DNA of 64,000 bases from Halomonas sp. JB37 (GTDB taxonomy: Bacteria; Pseudomonadota; Gammaproteobacteria; Pseudomonadales; Halomonadaceae): assembly GCF_002332255.1 (NCBI RefSeq), contig NZ_NRGW01000001.1:2418001-2482000 (forward strand), given 5' to 3'. Every line of letters begins with the position of its first letter. Positions within the stretch are counted from its first letter, which is position 1. The notes beneath the pieces were generated by a model, which was given only the letters and a program-made list of their open reading frames with translations, did no database searches and was not told the origin of the DNA. Position numbers and translations under genes: made by a program. Below are positions 39,614 to 48,968 of the stretch, in pieces.

Positions 39614-41203
39614 CTAGTGTTCGCGCGTAGGCTGGAAGCGGATGTCTGGCCAACGCTCTTGGGTCATCTGAAGGTTTACCCGGGTCGGTGCAATGTAGGT
39701 CAGATAGCCACCCCCATCGATCGCCAAGTTGGTGCTGGCCTTACGCTTGAATTCCTCTAGCTTCTTGGCGTCTTCACAATAGACCCAGCGCGCCGTCTGT
39801 ACGTTGACCCCTTCGTACAGGCAGTCGACCTTGTATTCTTCTTTCAGACGATGGGCAACAACATCAAACTGCAGAGTACCTACGGCGCCGAGAATCAGGT
39901 CGTTATTATCCATCGGCATAAATACCTGCGTTGCGCCTTCTTCAGAAAGCTGCTGCAAGCCTTTTTGAAGCGCTTTCATCTTCAGGGGGTCTTTTAGCCG
40001 CACGCGCTTAAATAGCTCAGGAGCAAAGTGAGGAATACCGGTAAAGCGCATATCTTCGCCAACGGTAAACGTATCGCCTATCTGAATAGTCCCGTGGTTG
40101 TGCAGACCAATAATGTCGCCGGGCCACGCTTCTTCCACGTGAGAGCGATCAGACGCCATGAACGTCAGCGCATCGGCAATCTTGACGTCTTTACCAATAC
40201 GCACGTGACGCATCTTCATGTTCTTTTCGTACTTGCCAGAACATACCCGCAAGAAGGCAATACGGTCCCGGTGATTGGGATCCATGTTGGCCTGGATCTT
40301 AAACACAAAGCCGGTAAATCGATCATCATCAGCAAGGACGTCACGCGTGTCGGTTTGATGCGCTTGAGGCGGCGGTGCGTACTCAACAAAACCGTCAAGC
40401 ATTTCGCGCACGCCAAAGTTGCCCATAGCAGTACCAAAATAAACGGGCGATAAATCGCCACGGCGATAAGCCTCAAGATCAAACTCATGAGAAGCGCCAC
40501 GAACCAGCTCAACCTCCATGCGCAGCTCTTCGGCCTGCTCTTCTCCCAGCGCCGCATCTACCTCGGGGCTATGCAGGCCTTCAATGCGCTTATCATCAGG
40601 AATTCGGCTACCCTGGCCCTGAGTGTAGAGATGGATGACGTCGTTATAAAGATGATAAACGCCCTTGAAGTGACGCCCCATACCAATTGGCCAGGTCATT
40701 GGCGCGCACTGGATATTTAGAACCGTTTCTACTTCATCCATGACTTCAATAGGGTCGCGGGTATCGCGGTCCATCTTATTGATAAACGTCAAGATCGGCG
40801 TGGTACGTAGCCGACATACCTCCATCAGCTTGATGGTGCGATCTTCAACGCCTTTGGCACCATCAATTATCATCACCGCTGAGTCGACCGCCGTTAGCGT
40901 GCGATAGGTATCTTCAGAGAAGTCTTCATGTCCGGGCGTATCCAACAGATTGACGATGCGCCCCCCGTAGGGAAACTGCATCACCGAGGTCGTTACTGAA
41001 ATACCCCGCTCCTGCTCCATTTTCATCCAGTCCGAGGTGGCGTGGCGGTCATTACGCTTACTCTTAACCGAGCCGGCTAGCTGGATGGCGTTTCCAAACA
41101 GCAGCATTTTTTCGGTGATCGTGGTTTTACCGGCGTCGGGGTGCGAGATAATAGCGAATGTCCTGCGAAGCTCAGCTTCACGGGCTAAATGAGTGTCTTT
41201 CAT
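39614..41203 (-). CDS. prfC: Peptide chain release factor 3
   Basis: Translational GTPase that recycles RF1/RF2. The 529-residue protein has P-loop [18 protein letters not shown], switch [15 protein letters not shown], and the RF3 C-terminal region ([20 protein letters not shown]). Family length is near 525-530. Confidence 0.97.
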   Translation of the reverse strand: MKDTHLAREAELRRTFAIISHPDAGKTTITEKMLLFGNAIQLAGSVKSKRNDRHATSDWMKMEQERGISVTTSVMQFPYGGRIVNLLDTPGHEDFSEDTYRTLTAVDSAVMIIDGAKGVEDRTIKLMEVCRLRTTPILTFINKMDRDTRDPIEVMDEVETVLNIQCAPMTWPIGMGRHFKGVYHLYNDVIHLYTQGQGSRIPDDKRIEGLHSPEVDAALGEEQAEELRMEVELVRGASHEFDLEAYRRGDLSPVYFGTAMGNFGVREMLDGFVEYAPPPQAHQTDTRDVLADDDRFTGFVFKIQANMDPNHRDRIAFLRVCSGKYEKNMKMRHVRIGKDVKIADALTFMASDRSHVEEAWPGDIIGLHNHGTIQIGDTFTVGEDMRFTGIPHFAPELFKRVRLKDPLKMKALQKGLQQLSEEGATQVFMPMDNNDLILGAVGTLQFDVVAHRLKEEYKVDCLYEGVNVQTARWVYCEDAKKLEEFKRKASTNLAIDGGGYLTYIAPTRVNLQMTQERWPDIRFQPTREH

Positions 41204-41351
41204 TGTGCCTCTTTAAATATGTAGTCTCAGCGCAGCCTTCTATTTAACGATCACCGCGCGTTGAGCAATGTCTATTGCGCTAATTGTACCGCCTGGAGGC
41301 TGCTGTTGTCGCGGGTGGCGTCAAGGTCGCATCACCTAATAGATGGTCAAA

Positions 41352-41378
41352 AAAAACGCTGACAGAGTCAGCGTTTTT
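41352..41378. terminator. Terminator after the DadA-like gene
   Basis: An 11-bp perfect stem (41352-41362 with 41368-41378) carries A-runs and T-runs on its outer sides and can act in both directions. It lies between the end of the DadA-like gene (41449) and the start of prfC (41203), both on minus, so it mainly isolates prfC. Confidence 0.85.
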
Positions 41379-41448
41379 AAAATACTTATTTGAAGTACTT
41401 ACCGATAAATACCCGACATGGCACTAATCAATGCTTGAACGCCGGTGT

Positions 41449-42690
41449 TTAGAAGCGGTCTGCACGAAACGGCGCCATATCGACAGCCGTCTCTTTGCCT
41501 TCCATCATATCCGCCAGCAGCTGGCCCGTGGCTGGACCTAGGGTAAACCCTTGATGCCCATGGCCAAAAGCGAGCCATAGGCCGGGGTGACGCGGAGCAG
41601 GACCAATAATCGGCTTCATGTCGGGAAGACAAGGCCGCGCGCCTTTCCAAGGAGCTTCATCACGCCGCTCGCCTAACGGAAATACGCTGCGGGCTACTTT
41701 TTCTGCAGCATCGAGCTGCTTAGCATCGGCTAGCGCCTCTAAACGATCCAGCTGTGCCCCCGTTGTTAGCCGCACACCCGCATTCATTGGCGCAAGCAAG
41801 TAGCCAACCTCTGCATCCATTAACCAGTAATTGAGCTTAGCCGGTGTCTGCGTGGCGTAATGCATGTGATAACCACGCTTCACGAAGGTGGGGAAGCGAT
41901 AACCCAGTTCTTTTAGCCAATTACCCGCCCAAGGGCCTAACGCGACGACGACATTATCTGCTTCAATCGTTTCAGATGGCGTTTTTACCTGCCATCGATC
42001 ACCAATTTGCTGAACCGACTGAATATCCGCCTGCACAATACGCCCACCGTCGCGGTTAAACGCTTGTGCGTACGCTGCCACCAAAGCGCCAGGGTCAGCC
42101 ACGGTCCATGAGTCAAGCCAGTGAATTGCACCCACAATGTTACCGCTCAGCGCAGGCTCTTTGACTATAAGTGCTGCTCGATCCAATTCTTCAAATTGAA
42201 CGCCATAAAGGCGTCTCGCCTCTTCGGCATCTTTTAATCGAGCCACCAGCTTTTCAGGAGTACGGTAGAGCTCAAGCCACCCATCCCTGCGCACTAGGTG
42301 CTCTGCCCCAGCGGCCTCAATCATGGGCCCATGAGTTTTGAGCGCCAACTGGATCAACGATGCGTACTCCGGCACGATTTTTTGGTAAGCCTTAGGAGCT
42401 GAGTTCATCCAGTAGCGCAACAGTGGAGAGGCGGCATTTATCATACCCGCTAGGCGATAGCGAATATCTACTCTGCGGTTGGGCAAGACGCTTAGCAGCG
42501 TTTTAATATCACGCGGGAAAGGATAAGGCCTGACGGCTTCACGCTGAATAATACCGGCATTGCCAAAGGAAGTTTCTCGACCCGGCTCAAGGCGATCCAC
42601 CAGGGTGACATCATGCCCGCGCTGACGCAGATGCCAGGCAATACAGACACCCACCATGCCTGCCCCCAAAACAACCGTTTGACGCGCCAT
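41449..42690 (-). CDS. FAD-dependent D-amino-acid dehydrogenase-like oxidoreductase (DadA family)
   Basis: A 413-residue DAO-family flavoprotein with the FAD-binding dinucleotide motif VLGAGMVGVCIAWHLRQRGH, the E/D end of beta2 (VDRLEPG), T-S-F-G-N-A-G-I-I-Q and the C-terminal P-I-I-G-P-A-P/G-H-G-H-Q-G-F-T motif. It resembles DadA, which deaminates D-alanine and other D-amino acids at the membrane, but substrate specificity is not certain. It is alone, between prfC and the tRNA cluster. Confidence 0.87.
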   Translation of the reverse strand: MARQTVVLGAGMVGVCIAWHLRQRGHDVTLVDRLEPGRETSFGNAGIIQREAVRPYPFPRDIKTLLSVLPNRRVDIRYRLAGMINAASPLLRYWMNSAPKAYQKIVPEYASLIQLALKTHGPMIEAAGAEHLVRRDGWLELYRTPEKLVARLKDAEEARRLYGVQFEELDRAALIVKEPALSGNIVGAIHWLDSWTVADPGALVAAYAQAFNRDGGRIVQADIQSVQQIGDRWQVKTPSETIEADNVVVALGPWAGNWLKELGYRFPTFVKRGYHMHYATQTPAKLNYWLMDAEVGYLLAPMNAGVRLTTGAQLDRLEALADAKQLDAAEKVARSVFPLGERRDEAPWKGARPCLPDMKPIIGPAPRHPGLWLAFGHGHQGFTLGPATGQLLADMMEGKETAVDMAPFRADRF

Positions 42691-43007
42691 CGCGATCCAC
42701 TCCCTTTGCGAATTAGGAATTACTATTACCAGCAGAGGTTAAAAAATAACTTATTGAAAAATATCACTAAACAAAGGGCTTTGACAGAGCTTAAAACTCT
42801 TTTTTAACCCGCATAATTAGCAATTAATGCTACCAAAGCATGGGGAATCGCTATTGCTACTGTAGACAAGCTAGCCAACATCATTTTTTCTCGGCGCATT
42901 TTTGCTCTTGATGTAAAAGACGAAAAATCGAAAAACAGAAACGCAAAAAACCCAATTAAGGGCATCAAGAAAAAAAAGAGTAAGAGTAAGAAAGGAAAAT
43001 ATAGAAA
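42691..43007. other. AT-rich intergenic region between the DadA-like gene and the tRNA cluster
   Basis: 317 nt rich in A and T. It includes the dadA-like upstream region and the downstream end of the tRNA transcript, which reads T-rich on the minus strand with a run of eight T after tRNA-His. No protein frame here is credible; the 79-codon frame at 42871-43110 is a shadow running across tRNA-His. Confidence 0.6.
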
Positions 43008-43083
43008 TGGGGTGGATGATGGGGCTTGAACCCACGACCACCGGAATCACAATCCGGGGCTCTACCACTGAGCTACACCCACC
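43008..43083 (-). tRNA. tRNA-His (GTG), copy 1
   Basis: The 76-nt minus-strand sequence folds into a cloverleaf with the extra 5' G opposite C73 typical of tRNA-His, anticodon GTG, T-loop TTCAAGC and an encoded CCA end. It is last in the cluster and differs from copy 2 at only three positions. Confidence 0.97.
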
Positions 43084-43110
43084 ACAACCTAAAAACGCAA
43101 ATATTGTCAC

Positions 43111-43186
43111 TGGGGTGGATGATGGGATTTGAACCCACGACCACCGGAATCACAATCCGGGGCTCTACCCCTGAGCTACACCCACC
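43111..43186 (-). tRNA. tRNA-His (GTG), copy 2
   Basis: 76 nt, anticodon GTG, T-loop TTCAAAT and encoded CCA. It lies 27 nt from copy 1 and is nearly identical, so the pair probably arose by tandem duplication. Confidence 0.97.
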
Positions 43187-43256
43187 AAAGACAATCTTAC
43201 GTAAAACAAGCGTGATTGAAGATAGGATTCTGACAGGTTAATACCACTGAATACGG

Positions 43257-43333
43257 TGGCACGCCCAGCAGGAATCGAACCCGCAACCTACGGCTTAGAA
43301 GGCCGTTGCTCTATCCGGTTGAGCTATGGGCGC
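43257..43333 (-). tRNA. tRNA-Arg (TCT)
   Basis: 77 nt, anticodon TCT in the loop CTTCTAA, T-loop TTCGATT and encoded CCA. The first pair of the acceptor stem is G-T. It reads the AGA/AGG codons. Confidence 0.96.
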
Positions 43334-43422
43334 ACAAAGAGCATCCAAAAATAAGAATACTGATGAGCACTAGACCACAACCAATGCTTTAGAAAACAAG
43401 CTATCAGCTTTCACGTTAGGTG

Positions 43423-43499
43423 TGGTCGGGATGGAGGGATTCGAACCCCCGACATCCTGCTCCCAAAGCAGGCGCGCTACCAGACTGCGCTACATCCCG
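43423..43499 (-). tRNA. tRNA-Pro (TGG)
   Basis: 77 nt, 5' CGGGATG pairs with CATCCCG, anticodon TGG, T-loop TTCGAAT and encoded CCA. It is the first gene of the minus-strand tRNA operon Pro-Arg-His-His. Confidence 0.97.
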
Positions 43500-43546
43500 A
43501 TTCTATCACCCTAGACGCTACCGCTTTGCCCGTCCAAGCGAGGCAT

Positions 43547-43574
43547 ATATTACTATTTTTAAATTTAAAGTCAA
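43547..43574 (-). promoter_or_regulatory. Promoter of the tRNA operon
   Basis: On the minus strand TTGACT (43569-43574) and TAATAT (43547-43552) are 16 bp apart, followed by a GC-rich stretch GCCTCGC about where transcription begins. A GC-rich discriminator is typical of tRNA and rRNA promoters under stringent control. The start would be about 35-40 nt before tRNA-Pro. Confidence 0.8.
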
Positions 43575-43723
43575 CAACTAAACGGGTTATTCGTTAAGTC
43601 GCTTTGCCTGGATGCCCTAGCATGCGAAAATTGCCGCCTTTAAAAGCGTGCCGTTACATCAGCATGACGATGCATAGCCCTTATTAACGTCACCCTTATC
43701 AACGTCCACAGGGATTCCAGAAC

Positions 43724-44584
43724 ATGACCGCCCAACTAATCGATGGCAAATCCATCGCTGCTACTGTCCGCCAACAGGTTGCCGAAAAAGTCGCCGCACG
43801 CCGACAAGCAGGTTTACGGGCACCGGGACTAGCCGTTGTTGTGGTTGGAGATGATCCCGCCTCTCAAGTCTATGTCAATAATAAGCATCGCGCCTGCGAG
43901 CAAGCCGGTATTGTCTCGCTTCAGCACGCCCTGCCAACCAACACGTCACAGCATGAGTTAGAAGCGCTTGTCGACCAGCTCAATAGCGATCCGAACATAG
44001 ATGGCATATTGGTGCAGCTACCGCTGCCTAAGCATCTTGATGCTGGGCCTATCTTAGAGCGCATTCGACCCGATAAAGATATTGATGGCTTTCACCCGTA
44101 TAACATCGGTCGTTTAGCGCAGCGTATGCCTGCGCTACGCCCCTGCACCCCTAAAGGCATTATGACGCTGCTCGCTCAAAGCGATATAGCCTTACGCGGC
44201 CTAGATGCCACCGTGGTGGGCGCATCTAATATCGTTGGTCGCCCAATGGCGTTAGAACTTATGTTAGCGGGCTGCACCACGACCGTATGCCATCGCTTTA
44301 CGCAAAACCTTGCCGAGCACGTCAGCCGCGCCGACATATTAGTTGTGGCTGTCGGCAAACCGGGCCTGGTTAAGGGTGAATGGATAAAGCCTGGCGCTGT
44401 CGTCATTGATGTAGGCATTAACCGCCAAGAAAACGGCACGCTAATCGGTGATATCGATTTCGCAGTGGCAGCCGAACGAGCAAGCTTCATCACGCCGGTG
44501 CCTGGCGGCGTTGGCCCGATGACAGTAGCGACGCTGCTTGAAAACACGCTAGAGGCGGCAGAGCAACACGACCTAACGCAGTAA
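43724..44584 (+). CDS. folD: Bifunctional methylenetetrahydrofolate dehydrogenase/cyclohydrolase
   Basis: FolD interconverts 5,10-methylene-, methenyl- and 10-formyl-tetrahydrofolate. The 286-residue protein has the catalytic Lys and Tyr region [15 protein letters not shown], the NADP-binding [16 protein letters not shown] and the [16 protein letters not shown] signature. It connects glycine-cleavage one-carbon units to purine and methionine synthesis. AGGGA lies a few bases before the ATG. Confidence 0.97.
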   Translation: MTAQLIDGKSIAATVRQQVAEKVAARRQAGLRAPGLAVVVVGDDPASQVYVNNKHRACEQAGIVSLQHALPTNTSQHELEALVDQLNSDPNIDGILVQLPLPKHLDAGPILERIRPDKDIDGFHPYNIGRLAQRMPALRPCTPKGIMTLLAQSDIALRGLDATVVGASNIVGRPMALELMLAGCTTTVCHRFTQNLAEHVSRADILVVAVGKPGLVKGEWIKPGAVVIDVGINRQENGTLIGDIDFAVAAERASFITPVPGGVGPMTVATLLENTLEAAEQHDLTQ

Positions 44585-44632
44585 TCACGACGTCCAGGAC
44601 GGCATTCCCCTTTTACTCAGGAGCATTGTGCA

Positions 44633-45343
44633 GTGAAGCGCATTGGTATTATTGGCGCGATGGCGCAAGAGGTTGACGCCTTAGTCAGCCAGCTAGAAGA
44701 CGCTCAACGCTATGAACACGCAGGCTTTGTATTTCATACGGGCAAACGCTATGGCCTTGAAGTCATCGTACTGTTATCGGGCATTGGCAAAGTAAACGCC
44801 GCGGTAGGTACGGCAATTTTGCTCGAACGCCATCAGCCCGATGCCGTCATTAACACCGGTTCAGCAGGCGGATTTGCTGCTGATTTAGCCATTGGCGATG
44901 TCATCATTTCAGAAGAAGTACGCCATCACGACGTTGATGCCGTGGTATTTGGCTACGAAATAGGCCAGGTGCCGGGCATGCCCGCCGCCTACCTCGCTGA
45001 TACGCAGCTTCGCGGTATTGCTCGTAACGCTATCGCCTCGCTAGGCGAGGTTCAGGTACGTGAAGGTTTGATTGCTACCGGTGACGCCTTTATGGCTGAC
45101 CCTGCGCGCGTCGAAGCTACTCGGGCTCAGTTTCCTACGATGCTGGCCGTCGAGATGGAGGGCGCCGCCATTGGGCAAACGTGCCATCTTTATCAATGCC
45201 CGTTTGTGGTGATTCGTGCCCTTTCTGATATTCCTGGCAGCGGTGACAACCATCTTTCATTTGATCAGTTCTTAGAAGTAGCGGCCGATCACTCATCACG
45301 CATGGTCGATCAAATGCTTCAACAGCTGGGCAACGCCGATTAA
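44633..45343 (+). CDS. mtnN: 5'-methylthioadenosine/S-adenosylhomocysteine nucleosidase
   Basis: Cleaves the adenine from methylthioadenosine and S-adenosylhomocysteine, recycling methyl-donor by-products. The 236-residue protein has IGIIGAMAQEVDAL, NTGSAGGF, the catalytic region VEMEGAAIGQTCH and the D-I-P-G-S motif with the catalytic Asp. It begins at GTG 44633, with AGGAG 10 nt upstream, 48 nt after folD. Confidence 0.95.
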   Translation: MKRIGIIGAMAQEVDALVSQLEDAQRYEHAGFVFHTGKRYGLEVIVLLSGIGKVNAAVGTAILLERHQPDAVINTGSAGGFAADLAIGDVIISEEVRHHDVDAVVFGYEIGQVPGMPAAYLADTQLRGIARNAIASLGEVQVREGLIATGDAFMADPARVEATRAQFPTMLAVEMEGAAIGQTCHLYQCPFVVIRALSDIPGSGDNHLSFDQFLEVAADHSSRMVDQMLQQLGNAD

Positions 45344-45380
45344 CGGCAACAATATAGCGCTCGCTGATTAAAGCCACTTC

Positions 45381-45406
45381 TACCGTCGGCAGCGTGGCCG
45401 ACGGTA
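45381..45406. terminator. Hairpin between mtnN and pyrC
   Basis: A perfect 10-bp GC-rich stem (45381-45390 with 45397-45406) lies between convergent genes, without a T-run on either side. It is probably a shared, possibly Rho-assisted, terminator. Confidence 0.6.
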
Positions 45407-45418
45407 TAACGGTTAAGC

Positions 45419-46456
45419 CTACGCCTTGACTGCCCAGCTAAGCGTCTCGCCCGCTAAAAGCGGAACAATTTGCTCGCCCTGCGCATAAGGATAGCTTTCA
45501 GGCAAACGCCACTCACGCCGCTCCAGCGTGATGCGGTCAGCATTCGGCGAAAGGCCGTAAAAACGCGGGCCATTAAGGCTTGCAAAGCCTTCCAGCTTGT
45601 CCAGCGCATTCATCTCGTCAAAAGCCGTTGCGTAAAGCTCAATGGCTGCAGGCGCTGTGTAAGCACCAGCACAGCCACAGCTTGACTCTTTAGCATCCTG
45701 CGAATGCGGTGCGCTATCGGTGCCGAGAAAGAACTTATGACTACCGCTCGTGGCCGCTTTTAACAGCGCCTGACGATGCTGCTCACGCTTCAAAATGGGC
45801 AGGCAGTAATAATGCGGACGAATACCGCCCACCAGCATTTTATTACGATTAAACAGCAGGTGATGCACCGTAATAGTGGCGGCCACATTATCCGGCGCTT
45901 GAACGACAAACTCGGCCGCCTGCTTGGTAGTAATATGCTCAAACACCACCTTCAGTGCCGGATGGCGTTCCAGCAGCGGCTTCATAACCTTCTCAATGAA
46001 CACTGCTTCACGGTCAAAAATATCAATTTGCGCATCGGTCACTTCACCATGCACTAGCAAAGGCATACCGACCTTCACCATCATCGCAATCGCTGCGTCG
46101 CAGTGCGCCAAATCGGTGACACCAGAGTCGGAATTGGTCGTTGCGCCAGCCGGATAAAGCTTCACTGCTTTGACAATACCGCTTTGTGCAGCACGCTCGA
46201 TCTCCTCGGGGGGCGTGGTATCGGTGAGATACAGCACCATCAAAGGCTCGAAAGTGCTACCCACTGGCAAGGCTTCTAAAATACGCTGGCGGTATTCAAG
46301 CGCTTGAATAGTAGTAGTCACCGGCGGCGTTAGATTTGGCATAATGATCGCGCGCCCCATCTGAGCGGCGGTATGTCCTACAACGGCTTTTAATGCGCCA
46401 TCGTCACGTAAATGAAGATGCCAATCATCTGGGCGAGTCAGAGTTACAGTGTCCAT
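45419..46456 (-). CDS. pyrC: Dihydroorotase
   Basis: Zinc hydrolase of pyrimidine synthesis (carbamoyl-aspartate to dihydroorotate). The 345-residue protein is the PyrC type: D-D-W-H-L-H-L-R-D near residue 10 with the metal histidines, V-F-E-H-I-T-T-K, and [20 protein letters not shown]. Length matches the E. coli enzyme (348). Confidence 0.97.
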   Translation of the reverse strand: MDTVTLTRPDDWHLHLRDDGALKAVVGHTAAQMGRAIIMPNLTPPVTTTIQALEYRQRILEALPVGSTFEPLMVLYLTDTTPPEEIERAAQSGIVKAVKLYPAGATTNSDSGVTDLAHCDAAIAMMVKVGMPLLVHGEVTDAQIDIFDREAVFIEKVMKPLLERHPALKVVFEHITTKQAAEFVVQAPDNVAATITVHHLLFNRNKMLVGGIRPHYYCLPILKREQHRQALLKAATSGSHKFFLGTDSAPHSQDAKESSCGCAGAYTAPAAIELYATAFDEMNALDKLEGFASLNGPRFYGLSPNADRITLERREWRLPESYPYAQGEQIVPLLAGETLSWAVKA

Positions 46457-46635
46457 GGCAAGTCCTGTGCTGAAGTAAAGTCGCTAAAACAAGGGTACGC
46501 ACAGTATACGCAATTAGCCGTGTGGATAAATCCACTCTTCAAGCCCCCACAGCCTTGCTCAAGTGTCGTATCATGACCACACTTTTACACTGACTGTTTT
46601 CACAAGCAGGTTTATCGGCAAGGATCGGATTGTTT

Positions 46636-47052
46636 ATGCAGAACGTGCGTCGCTATGCAGACATTATTGCCAGCCTAGAAGGATTAATGTGGCTTAGTCT
46701 CGCCTGGTCTATTTCGCTGTCTGTCCATATCGGCAGCACTGAACCCACGCTTGCCATACTGTTGGTGATCGGCGCTCTGGTGGTTTTTAGCTGGGCTCAC
46801 CGGCCACTGCGCTACTTACTGCACCGCTATCATATTCGCAAACGGCGCACCGATATGTGGATACATATTTTAGCACTACCGCTCTTACTCGCGATGTTCT
46901 TCCACATTATGCTCGCTGCTTTGCTGAGTAGTGCCTGGCTGCCGCCTAAAATGCTGCTGTTTAATATACTGGCCTCTGCCGGCTGGGCAACCTATGTGAT
47001 GACGCTGTTTATCAAGTTTGTCATTCACGGTTTAAAAGCCAAAACGAAGTAA
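46636..47052 (+). CDS. Small inner-membrane protein of unknown function, upstream of a RegB-type kinase
   Basis: 138 residues with about four hydrophobic helices (LEGLMWLSLAWSISLSV, LAILLVIGALVVFSW, ILALPLLLAMFFHIML and AGWATYVMTLFIKFVIHG) and a basic loop YHIRKRRTDMW. I do not recognise the family. ATG 46636 is preferred over TTG 46630; CGGA precedes it. It ends 7 nt before the sensor kinase gene, so the three genes 46636-48915 are likely co-transcribed. Confidence 0.75.
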   Translation: MQNVRRYADIIASLEGLMWLSLAWSISLSVHIGSTEPTLAILLVIGALVVFSWAHRPLRYLLHRYHIRKRRTDMWIHILALPLLLAMFFHIMLAALLSSAWLPPKMLLFNILASAGWATYVMTLFIKFVIHGLKAKTK

Positions 47053-47059
47053 ACGTATC

Positions 47060-48331
47060 ATGCAAACCGCCCTTCCTCTTCCGCTGTCCACACCCAACCG
47101 TAACTTGGTGAGACTCACCATGGTACGTGGCATCACCTGGACAGGCTTTTTAATCGCCATCATTGTCGGCGTTGAACTGCTGGCCTTCGACTTACCGGTC
47201 ACTCCTGTTGTCGGCGTAGTCATTGCCATGGGCGCGCTCAACATTGCCACCTGGTGGCGCCTGGGACGCCCTCGAGCGGTGACGCATATTGAGTACCTAC
47301 TGCACTTACTCGCTGACATCACCGGTTTGACGCTGCTGTTTTACTTTTCGGGTGGCTCTACCAACCCCTTTATTAATTATTACTTAGTGCCTATTACCAT
47401 TGCGGCAGCCACCCTACCTTGGCGCCATGCATGGATCATTGCCGCGTGCTCGATGGCCGGCTATACGTTTTTAATGTTTTTGTATCATCCGATTCATCAA
47501 CTGGGGCATATTAATAGCGACGATCTGCTTAACCTGCACGTGCTTGGCATGTGGCTTAATTTCGGCCTGTCTGCAGGACTCGTGACTTTCTTTATTTATA
47601 AAATGGCCCACGCCCTGCGCAGCCGTGACCAAGCGCTGTCGCGCACGCGTGAAGCCGCGCTGCGAAACGAACAGGTTCTGGCGGTGGCCACTCAAGCCGC
47701 GGGCACTGCGCATGAACTGGGAACACCGCTGTCTACTATGGCCATTCTACTCAAAGAAATGCAGGGTGACGCCCCTACCAACTCAGTGCTACATGAAGAC
47801 ATCGTGCTACTACGCCAGCAGGTGGATATATGCAAATCACGCTTACAAAATTTAGTGCTAAATGCTGATCGTCGGCGGATGGCTGAACCTGAAGTGCTTG
47901 ATGCTGAAACATGGCTAGCAGGAGTGGTACAGCGCTGGCTAGTGCTGCGGCCAGACGTGAACCACCTGTTTAGCGTGACCGAGAAGCGTGGGCGCCCCTG
48001 GTTAGCGGTCGATGCCACTCTTGACCAAGCGCTCATGAACTTACTCAACAACGCCGCTGATGCAAACCCGGACCAAGTTGCGATCCGCCTAGACTGGCAG
48101 GGCGATAATGTGGTGATTGATATTCGCGACCATGGCCCCGGCGTTGCCATGTCGATTGCCGACCAGTTAGGCGAAACCTTCGTTTCTACTAAAAGCAAAG
48201 GGATGGGGATCGGCTTATTTTTAACGCATGCCACCATCAACCGCTTTGGCGGCGGTGTGAGCCTGTACAATCACCCCGAAGGAGGTACGCTGACAGAAGT
48301 AACGCTACCTCGCTGCGCGGCGCCTAATTAA
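47060..48331 (+). CDS. RegB/PrrB/RoxS-type redox-sensing histidine kinase
   Basis: A 423-residue kinase with about six N-terminal membrane helices, the conserved quinone-site segment SGGSTNPFINYYL (about 97-109), the H-box AAGTAHELGTPLSTM with phospho-His at residue 218, and an ATPase domain (LLNNAADANP, IRDHGPGVA, KGMGIGLFLTHATI). A Cys lies at residue 258, exactly 40 residues after the His, the same spacing as H225 and redox-active C265 in Rhodobacter capsulatus RegB. This family controls respiration and other energy genes in answer to redox state. It is followed by its response regulator after 44 nt. Confidence 0.93.
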   Translation: MQTALPLPLSTPNRNLVRLTMVRGITWTGFLIAIIVGVELLAFDLPVTPVVGVVIAMGALNIATWWRLGRPRAVTHIEYLLHLLADITGLTLLFYFSGGSTNPFINYYLVPITIAAATLPWRHAWIIAACSMAGYTFLMFLYHPIHQLGHINSDDLLNLHVLGMWLNFGLSAGLVTFFIYKMAHALRSRDQALSRTREAALRNEQVLAVATQAAGTAHELGTPLSTMAILLKEMQGDAPTNSVLHEDIVLLRQQVDICKSRLQNLVLNADRRRMAEPEVLDAETWLAGVVQRWLVLRPDVNHLFSVTEKRGRPWLAVDATLDQALMNLLNNAADANPDQVAIRLDWQGDNVVIDIRDHGPGVAMSIADQLGETFVSTKSKGMGIGLFLTHATINRFGGGVSLYNHPEGGTLTEVTLPRCAAPN

Positions 48332-48375
48332 TCGACGCACGCTTAAAGCATCTCCAGCAATGGATTAAGGACATC

Positions 48376-48915
48376 ATGCCAACTCAAGAGCAACGCCTGC
48401 TGATCATTGATGACGACGAAATGTTTTGTCATGTCTTAAATCGCGCACTCACGCGGCGCGGCTATAGCGTTACTGTTGCTCACGATGCGGAGCAGGCGAT
48501 TACGATGGCCGCACAGCACTTGCCCACCATGGCGACTCTTGACCTGAAGCTTGAAAATAGTTCTGGCCTAAAGCTGCTGCCTGAACTGTTGGCTATCTCG
48601 CCTCATTGCCGCATCGTCGTGCTGACCGGTTATTCCAGCATTGCCACGGCGGTGGAAGCCATTAAGCTCGGCGCCGCAAACTACCTATGTAAACCGGTGG
48701 ATGCAGACGATGTATTGATTGCTTTTGAGCGCCAAAGCGGTGATCCCGACATTGAACTGGCGGACAACCCTCCATCAATTAACCGCATTACTTGGGAACA
48801 TATTCAAAAAGTGCTGCAAGAGCACGACGGCAATATATCTGCCACCGCTCGGGCATTAGGCATGCACCGTCGCACTCTTCAGCGTAAGCTTCAAAAACGC
48901 CCGGTACGTCGTTAG
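48376..48915 (+). CDS. RegA/PrrA/RoxR-type response regulator
   Basis: The 179-residue protein has a receiver domain with DDDEMFCHVL acidic pocket, the phospho-acceptor Asp in A-T-L-D-L-K-L and the switch T-G-Y-S-S and K-P-V-D residues, then a Fis-type helix-turn-helix at the C-terminus (NISATARALGMHRRTLQRKL). This is the RegA layout. It pairs with the kinase just upstream. Confidence 0.94.
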   Translation: MPTQEQRLLIIDDDEMFCHVLNRALTRRGYSVTVAHDAEQAITMAAQHLPTMATLDLKLENSSGLKLLPELLAISPHCRIVVLTGYSSIATAVEAIKLGAANYLCKPVDADDVLIAFERQSGDPDIELADNPPSINRITWEHIQKVLQEHDGNISATARALGMHRRTLQRKLQKRPVRR

Positions 48916-48968
48916 ATTAACCACCGACGACCGTGCAAGATTGGCAGCGGACTGAAAGCTATGCGCGA

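Noticed and set aside
42871..43110. 79-codon minus-strand open frame
   Set aside because: It reads straight across tRNA-His; the residues are the usual artificial translation of a tRNA and its AT-rich flank.
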